From assembly GCA_017163975.1 (NCBI GenBank), contig JAFFSR010000292.1:4369501-4433500 (forward strand): a DNA stretch of 64,000 bases, read 5' to 3'. Shown here piece by piece: positions 57,903 to 64,000 of this stretch (position 1 is the stretch's first letter; each line of letters starts with the position of its first letter). The notes below the pieces were generated by a model. That model ran no database searches, had not been told where the DNA came from, and worked only from the letters and a program-made list of their open reading frames with translations. Position numbers and translations under genes: made by a program. The DNA comes from Anastatus disparis. Its lineage: Eukaryota > Arthropoda > Insecta > Hymenoptera > Eupelmidae.

Positions 57903-59241
57903 CTCAGAAGCTTTTAAGGATGTCGAAGGCATGTTAAGAGAAAGTCTGTGGTTTTTATATTTGTCACAATGAAGAAATAGATATTCCTTTGTTATCACTA
58001 TCTTGCACAAATCACACACAGGTTGTTCTTCTTTTTTCATGATAAAATTATGAGTAGCATTTGAGTGCCCAATTCGTAATCTTGTTAAGACTACTTGTTC
58101 CTTCCTGCTACATTTTGAAACTGGGTTTTTCTCATAAAAGCTATCTTTTATTCTAAGGATTTTGTAGTTGGCATTACTTTTCCATTTACATTGCCTAACT
58201 GTTTAATTTGTTTTGTCCAATACGTTTTGAGATCTACATGGTGGACCAGAGGGATTCTATTTGGTGAGCATAAGGCCACTTGTTTAGCTTCTAAGTTGAC
58301 CACATGCACATTGATATTGGCTGGTATTTAACATAATTTGATTATTTTATTCTTGGCGATTTTAAGTTGAAATAATGGTTTGTGAATTAGATTGGCCCGA
58401 TTAAAGTTGGTATCTTAAGAGTTAATTTTCTTGAGAAGACCTAGGTTGTTGCAGAAGATAATGAATTTAGTTTCATCTTTGGTCTGTATATAATTTAACG
58501 CACAGATAATCGAATAGGCAATGACTGTTTCCATGTAGCAATATTCTTGGAATTTGTATGATTCACACTGAGTATCAGATAATCGAATGGCAATGCTGAA
58601 CTTCTTATTATGCTCATAAATGGTAGTTTATATAACTGAATAATTTCTAAGTAGTATTTAGCTCAACTGTTAGTTCTTCTCTAAGATATGTAGGTGTTGC
58701 GTTATGTTCAGTTTTTAAGTACATGTCGGAATGTACGTAAATATGTTTATTTAACTAGTACGAAAAGATAAGAATTATTTTAGGAGAAATTGTCGATAGC
58801 TTAGCATCAATCTATGTTAATATATGGTTAACTTTTCTTTGAAATCATTTGTCTGCGAGTTCGAAATTGCTATTTAACAATGAATGATTTTGGTTTAGTG
58901 GGTTAGCTGCTAACGTGGCTAGATAGTTGAGTATTAATGGTTTTCTCCTAATTTCTGGCAGTGGAATCTTGGCTTCGGAGAGTACCCTAAGTGTTGGGTT
59001 GCTTTTGAAAGTATCTGAAATTATTCTAGTACCGAAATTGTTAACAGGATCCAATAAAGTGTGTACTTTAGGTTTTGCATTGCTGTACACTATGCTGATT
59101 TAATCTAATTTGCTGCGAACTAGTGCTTTAAATTTGAGTACATTTTGTTCTGCACTCCAGTTTTTTCCAGCTAAAATCTTAAGAACATTGAGACTCTGGT
59201 AACATTCTGCTTCAAGTAATTTAATATATGGTTTCTGTGTT
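57903..59241 (-). pseudogene. Non-LTR retrotransposon remnant, RT thumb to RNase H
   Basis: On the minus strand, from 59241 down, the RT thumb reads YQSLNVLKILAGKNW, ALVRSKLD, then LDPVNNFGTRIIS and LPEIRRKPLILNYL. Further down (about 58500-57990) come degraded RNase H and C-terminal pieces (IIFCNNLGLLKK, DYELGT and a CxxC near the end). Multiple frameshifts and stops. This is a Jockey-superfamily element distinct from that at 42971. The plus-strand left edge meets repeat B, and the right edge meets the fold-back at 59242. Confidence 0.78.
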
Positions 59242-59922
59242 GTGTCTGAGTTGCGGGTCACAGATCTTGATGAAACTTTGGTATAAGTATTTAGGTACCA
59301 AAATATGGGTAAAGCCACAGCGGTACGGTCTAATGCTTCGAAAAACTGAAGTTATGGACGATTATAGTCTTATTTTCGGAAAAATATGAAAAAATAACTC
59401 CTTATTGAAGTTTAAATAATTCTGTCTAGAAATGTCTTTAATAAATCCACAATAACTAAAATGAAAGCAGAGAAAGCAAGCTTTAATTTGCTAGTTTCCG
59501 AATTAAAAAATAATAATTAGAACTAAAGTTATGCTTGTTTAAAGTTGAGCAATAAGAGAGTACCAAAAATAGTCTAAATTTTGAAGGATGGTGATTTTTA
59601 GTACTCTTTTGATGCTTAACTTTAAACAAACATAACTTTAGTTCTAATTATTATTTTTCAATTCGGAAACTAGCAAATTAAAGCCTCCTTTCTCTGCTTT
59701 CATTTTAGTTATCGTGAATTTATTAAAGATATTTCTAGACAGAATTATTTACACTTCAATTAGGAGTTCTTTTTTCATATTTTTCTGAAAATGAGACTAT
59801 AATCGTCTATAACTTCACTTTTATGAAGCGTTAGACTGTACCGCTGTGGCTTTACTCATATTTTGGTACCTAAATACTTATCCCGAAGTTTCATCAAGAT
59901 CTGTGACCCGCAACTCAGACAC
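59242..59922. mobile_element. 681-bp fold-back element
   Basis: The ends GTGTCTGAGTTGCGGGTCAC and their inverse bound arms of about 330 bp that are near-complete inverses (TGATGAAACTTYGG, CCACAGCGGTAC, AGAATTATTT). It lies exactly between the minus-strand non-LTR remnant and the copia remnant. No target duplication is evident. Confidence 0.9.
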
Positions 59923-59925
59923 TCT

Positions 59926-61277
59926 CCTGGGTAGTAGGAGCACTCTTACTCGCAGGCTTACCGTTAGAATATAAGCCTATGATTATGGCCTTGAGTAACT
60001 CTGGTAAGGACATATCATCTGATTTAGTGAAAACAAAATTACTGGAAGAAGCAGAATCTGAAAAAACGCGTGAAAATACGGAAATTAGTGGTTTATATAT
60101 GAAGACGCAATCTCATTTCCCGCGCAATAGTAATAATAATAGATGGCGCAACAGTTCGCGTAAAGGTAATAAAAGTGCGAGATATCAAAACTCGAGTACG
60201 CGCTGCTTTAACTGTAACCAGTGGGAACATATATCGAAACAGTGTCCCACTCCGAAACGCCAAAATCAAGGCGCAAGAGTATACGCAACAGAAGAGCCGC
60301 GGGACGACTCTGAACCCGAAGAAAGTGTTTGTGCTTTGTTGACTACAGCGCACACCGGAAATAATTTAGTGTTGGATACTATAGATTCGAAAGAAGTAAT
60401 CAGTTCATTGCTCGTCACAGATGCGAATAGCAAAGCACACAAAGATGAATGGATTTTAGATTCAGGTGCTTCGATGCACATGTGCCGTGATGATTTACAC
60501 ATGTCAAACGCGCATAAAGCAAATATTACGAACGTGATCACCGCGAATCAAACAAAGTTACCAGTACAAGCCGAAGGTGAAATAATGCTTAAATTTTGGC
60601 CACAAGGTGGCAGTTCTAAAGTTTTATTCAAAAATGTTTTGCATGTGCCGGATCTTAAAACAAATTTAGTCTTGGTGAGTGCTATAGCTAAAAAAGGATT
60701 CAAAGTAATATTTTTTGGCACTAAATGTGAGATACTCGATAAAAATAACAAACTGATTTTTAATGGTTTCTTGAGTAAAAATAATATTTACACGTTAAAT
60801 TTAAAAGCTATACCTAAAAAGCAAATAACCAAAAAGTCCGCGCACGCGATACAAACATCTTGTAATATCAATATACAACTATGGCACAGAAGGTTGGCGC
60901 ATCTCAACCCAGTATACCTAAAACAGCTTAAAAATGCTGCCGCTACAGGTATTAATTTTTCCGATGATCAACTATCTCAGTGTGAAGTTTGTGCTATAGG
61001 CAAGCAAACCCGTAAACCGTTTCAACTAAATACTAAGCGTGCTACAAAGCAACTTGAACTTGTACATAGTGATGTGTGTCAAGTAAATGACACATCATTA
61101 GGAAACGCTAAATATTTTCTTACGTTTTTGGATGATTTCTCAAGAAAAGTATTTGTTTATTTTCTCAAACAAAAGGATGAAGTTCCTGAGAAAATTGAAA
61201 TGTTTATTAATATGGTTGAGAATCAAAGTGGACACAGACTAAAGGTTTTAAGAACCGATAATGCCGCGAATATGTAA
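59926..61277 (+). pseudogene. Copia gag-pol: Gag end, protease, integrase start
   Basis: The open frame gives the end of Gag (YKPMIMALSNSG), then a zinc knuckle CFNCNQWEHISKQC (about 60205), the protease active site WILDSGASMHM (about 60450), and a pre-integrase block LWHRRLAHLNPVYLKQL with CEVCAIGKQTRKPF (HHCC zinc-binding). The integrase core follows with LVHSDVCQVN and LRTDNA, its first two catalytic aspartates. The frame ends at TAA 61275-61277 after a small deletion. It would be cleaved by its own protease into Gag, protease and integrase. Confidence 0.93.
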
Positions 61278-62438
61278 ATTCTAAATTAAAAAATATTCTA
61301 GAACACGTGGTATAAAACATGAAACCGCTATCGCTTATAATCCTCAACAGAATGGCAGAGCCGAAAGACTTTACAGAGTTTTATTAGAAAAATCAAGATG
61401 TATGTTGGTGGAAGCCAATTCACTTGAGAAATTTTGGGCAGAAGCTATAACTACAGCAGCTTATTTGTCCAACAGATCACCTAAAAGATGCCTAAATGGC
61501 AAAACGCCTGAAGAATTATGGTTTGGACAAAAACCTGATTTATCTCACTTGCGTGTTTTTGGCTGTAAAGCTATTGCTCATGTACCAGCCCATCAGAGAC
61601 TAAAAATGGATCCTCCAACTAAATCAGCAATTTTGCTTGGATATTGTGAATCACAAAAAGGATATAAACTATGGAGTCATACTGATCAAAAAGTATTCCC
61701 TGTAAGAGATGTTACATTTATTGAAGAGCAAACAAATTCAACTACTAGCACAGTGTACTTACAATTCACTGAAGAAAAACAAAATATAGTTGATTCCGAT
61801 AAAGAAGAAGACTTGGCTACACCACAATTACTTGATGAAAATGATCTACAAAATCAAGTATTTGATAAACAAACACAATTAAGTAAAAATTTACTTACAG
61901 ATGAAAAAACAGGTACTAAAAAGAAGAAGAAGCAGGCTGATCGACCAGTTGCACCTAAATTAACAAGATCAACTACTCGTGCTATTCAGCAAGCAAACAA
62001 GCCTAATGGAAGTTCAGATGAGGAGTTTTCAACTATTCCTGAAAGAAGATCTCAACGGCAGAAAAAATACTCCAAAATTATTTGTCGATTATTTGGTTTA
62101 TTCTGCTATAACTGAACAGAACGAACCAACAAGTTTTGAACAGGCCGTATCAGGTCCAGAATCTGCTCAATGGATTGAAGCCATGCAGTGTGAGTATGAT
62201 TTAATTATGAAAAATAATACTTGGAATTTGAGTGATCTTCCAGATGGTCAAAAACCCATAGGCAGTAAATGGGTATTCAAAAAGATAAGATTTAAAACCA
62301 AGACATACATGTTAAATTTTTGTCTTCATCTGAAATGGTAGCAGACGCCCTATTAAAGGCTACAAATGCCAAGAAGCTTGAAGATTTCATGAAAAATGTT
62401 GGACTCAAGAGAGAAGATGATAAAGAAGAAAAATAAAA
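61278..62438 (+). pseudogene. Copia pol continuation: integrase end, RT start, RNase H tail
   Basis: After a frameshift the integrase glutamate region reads NPQQNGRAERLYR (about 61340), then LSNRSPKRCLNGKTPEELW, LRVFGCKAIAHVP and LLGYCESQKGYKLW. A frameshift near 62070 leads to the RT start (EAMQCEYDLIMKNNTW, IGSKWVFKKI). The sequence then jumps to the RNase H end (SSEMVADALLKAT) up to TAA at about 62436-62438. The catalytic RT core is missing, an internal deletion of several hundred codons. Confidence 0.9.
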
Positions 62439-62516
62439 CACAATAAGAATTAATTCATTATTGATTATATTTACTATGTAATTGTATTAACTGTTAAATT
62501 TTTAATTGAGGTGGCA

Positions 62517-62808
62517 TGTTGTAATTTTTGTATATGTATCAATTATAAATTTAAATTATATTGTGCCACGTTTATTCACGTAGTATAAAGTATACATTAT
62601 TCTTTTGATATACGTTGTCATTTCCTTCTTTACTGACGTGCTAGCTACAAAGACGCCACATGCTCACTCTCGATCTGTACGCCGTGCTGTTATAACGTAC
62701 AGTTACCTCTATCTCTCTCTACAGTTTAAATATACATAAAGACTAGATACAAATATAAGAGTTTATTTATTTAACACCTTATCCCGCGTACTCTCCTAAT
62801 TTTTAACA
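62517..62808 (+). repeat. Copia 3' LTR
   Basis: TGTTGTAATTTTTG...TTTTTAACA, 292 bp, preceded by GAGGTGGCA (purine tract). No 5' LTR remains to compare with, so the right end is inferred from TG...CA and family length. Confidence 0.72.
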
Positions 62809-63304
62809 TTAATAAAACTTACCGAGAAGCCTCGGTGAATGTTATGTTTGTCAAAATACTCTTCTAAAATGGTATGTGGGATCATTGGCGACACATTTGA
62901 AATAATAATTCGCTTATGCTTTAAAGCCTATGATCTAACTTGAATTTGAACATTGTTGATACAAACAAATTTATTTTCTTCCAGGAATTTATCATATTTA
63001 TTTTCTTGCTAGCAAGAAATATATTAATTCTTTTATGCGAGACCTTTGATGCAAATAGAACATTTTTCGGTCATACAATGCTGCCTACCGCCATTACATA
63101 ATCGTATAACTGAAACTCTTTCTTACACTCTAATATTAGCCTTTGCTTTTTATTAGGGAACATACTTTTCACTGTGACACCAGCGTTACTAGCACTGACT
63201 ACTTTGGAACTCTTATTTACTTGAGAACTTTGAATATTTGAGAACTGTCCACTGTACTCAGCGGTCAGCTCACTATGCTGTGCATTATTTGCACTGGAAT
63301 GCAT
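62809..63304 (-). pseudogene. Fragment of a non-LTR ORF1-like protein
   Basis: The minus strand opens with MHSSANNAQHSELTAEY at 63304 and continues to DYVMAVGSIV (63071). Shifting frames then give KNVLFASKVSHKRI and a KHKRIIISNVSPMIPHTI-like stretch. This order resembles a nucleic-acid-binding region found in ORF1 proteins of insect non-LTR elements (from memory, weak). It is truncated at the copia LTR. Confidence 0.45.
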
Positions 63305-63497
63305 TGCAAAAGTTCAAAGTTACATGCGAAAAGCATGCAAACTTTGACAAGCTTCACTCGCGGAGAACGCTCTTAATAGGACTTGTTAAGTTGGAGCTAT
63401 GTAAACAAACGTCTGCTCAGCACGAGAGCCCAATTGAGACTGTGTATACTAGAATTATTAACAAAATTTTTCTGAAAAGTTGAATGATATGTTATTA

Positions 63498-63592
63498 ATC
63501 TCAGTCGTGGTCTGACATTACAGTGAAAAATGTCAAAAATTATAAATCTCAGGTATGATCTGGCACCACAGTAAAAAATGTCAATAATAATT
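63498..63592. repeat. Two direct repeats of about 47 bp
   Basis: AATCTCAG...TGRTCTGRCAYYACAGT with AAAAATGTCAA occurs twice. Confidence 0.8.
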
Positions 63593-63828
63593 AGGTAATT
63601 CTTATTTATTAGGGATAAAACCCGCGAAGAAAAAAATTAATAGTTATTTAAAAATATTTTATGATTTCAAATTAATTATAACATTAATCATTAATATCAT
63701 TTGTTAAATTCAGCATCTAAGTCAAATTATTCATATTTTTTTTTTAATGAATGACTGAATTTCAGCCATCCATCAACTTCCTTTTGATTAACGCGCGAGG
63801 GTTACGTCTCCGAGATGGGAAGTTTTAG

Positions 63829-63842
63829 AGAGAGAGAGAGAG
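63829..63842. repeat. (GA)n
   Basis: A short GA run adjoining the retrotransposon tail. Confidence 0.9.
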
Positions 63843-64000
63843 ATTAATTGATTGATTTAACTTTATTTGAACTTGGGGTACAAACCCTGTCTGACACTAA
63901 AATTTAAATACAACGACGAAATACAATATTATTCATTATGACTATACATAAATTGAAAAATAAAATATACGATTCATTTTGATTATAACTTAAGCAATAA
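63843..64000 (-). mobile_element. 3' end of a CR1/L2-like non-LTR element
   Basis: Read on the minus strand it has the CAGGGTTTGTACCCC stem, TTCAAATAAAG and a (ATCA)n-like tail, matching the 3' end of the element at 33602-35797. It runs out of the window. Confidence 0.72.

Larger units (their letters stand above)
59923..62808 (+). mobile_element. Ty1/copia LTR retrotransposon, 5'-truncated and internally deleted
   Basis: Gag end, protease, integrase, a piece of RT and the RNase H tail are in copia order, followed by a purine-rich tract (about 62506-62514) and a 292-bp 3' LTR. The 5' LTR and most of gag are missing at the fold-back junction. Most of RT is deleted near 62295. Confidence 0.93.

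Noticed and set aside
59979..62808. Possible endogenous virus
   Set aside because: The order protease, integrase, RT and the motifs are those of Ty1/copia; there is no envelope gene.

Overview
The window is a transposon graveyard from an AT-rich animal genome. Poly-A and AATAAA signals, APE-type non-LTR retrotransposons, a DIRS element, a Ty1/copia element, a tRNA-derived SINE, many MITEs and long microsatellites all point to a eukaryote. The retroelement protein styles (Jockey-type ORF1 with zinc knuckles, RNase H-bearing non-LTR ORF2, animal CACTA-like transposase) suggest an arthropod, most likely an insect. I cannot name the species. I found no intact host protein-coding gene, no functional tRNA or rRNA gene and no CRISPR array.

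Layout. Bases 1-12205 are one RNase H-bearing non-LTR retrotransposon ORF2, chopped up by later insertions: a TTAA-flanked MITE (549-974), a complete but dead DIRS1-type element with inverted terminal repeats and an internal complementary region (1077-5923), and two copies of another TTAA MITE family (6124-10158 and 11095-11915). The first MITE copy hosts two solo LTRs (6787-8490, 8624-10037), and the first LTR hosts a SINE (7347-7714). Bases 13103-17118 are a second Russian doll: a fold-back repeat holding a CACTA-like transposon, which holds a TTAA fold-back, a CACTG MITE and, inside that, a CACGG MITE. Bases 17395-20290 are a diverged satellite of about 165 bp period. Bases 22000-33000 are AT-rich and hold several MITEs, fold-backs and hairpin repeats.

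Bases 33602-35797 are a 5'-truncated CR1/L2-like non-LTR element with an almost intact reverse transcriptase. Bases 37855-40320 hold three successive tandem arrays, one interrupted by a GC-rich element. A third LTR of the 1.4 kb family (42800-50002) is split by a nearly full-length Jockey-like element (42971-49163) with a 12-bp target duplication. A pogo-like deletion derivative (50028-51012) and a second GC-rich element (51115-52267) sit in a repeat that also occurs at 23806-24862. Bases 53250-57902 carry hairpin MITEs and second copies of blocks seen at 30110-32168 and 36508-37470. Bases 57903-62808 are a minus-strand non-LTR remnant, a 681-bp fold-back, and a 5'-truncated copia element with its 3' LTR. 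Bases 62809-64000 end with minus-strand non-LTR remnants.

The most notable signals are these: (1) a series of stem-loops just after the TATA box of the 1.4 kb LTR family, with a near-constant apical loop and stems that differ but remain paired; (2) a DIRS element whose two ends and internal complementary region can be matched directly, and whose removal restores the reading frame of its host element; (3) hairpin repeats sharing a GCGAAGCG-like tip; (4) insertions that can be dated relative to each other because filled and empty sites both occur in the window.
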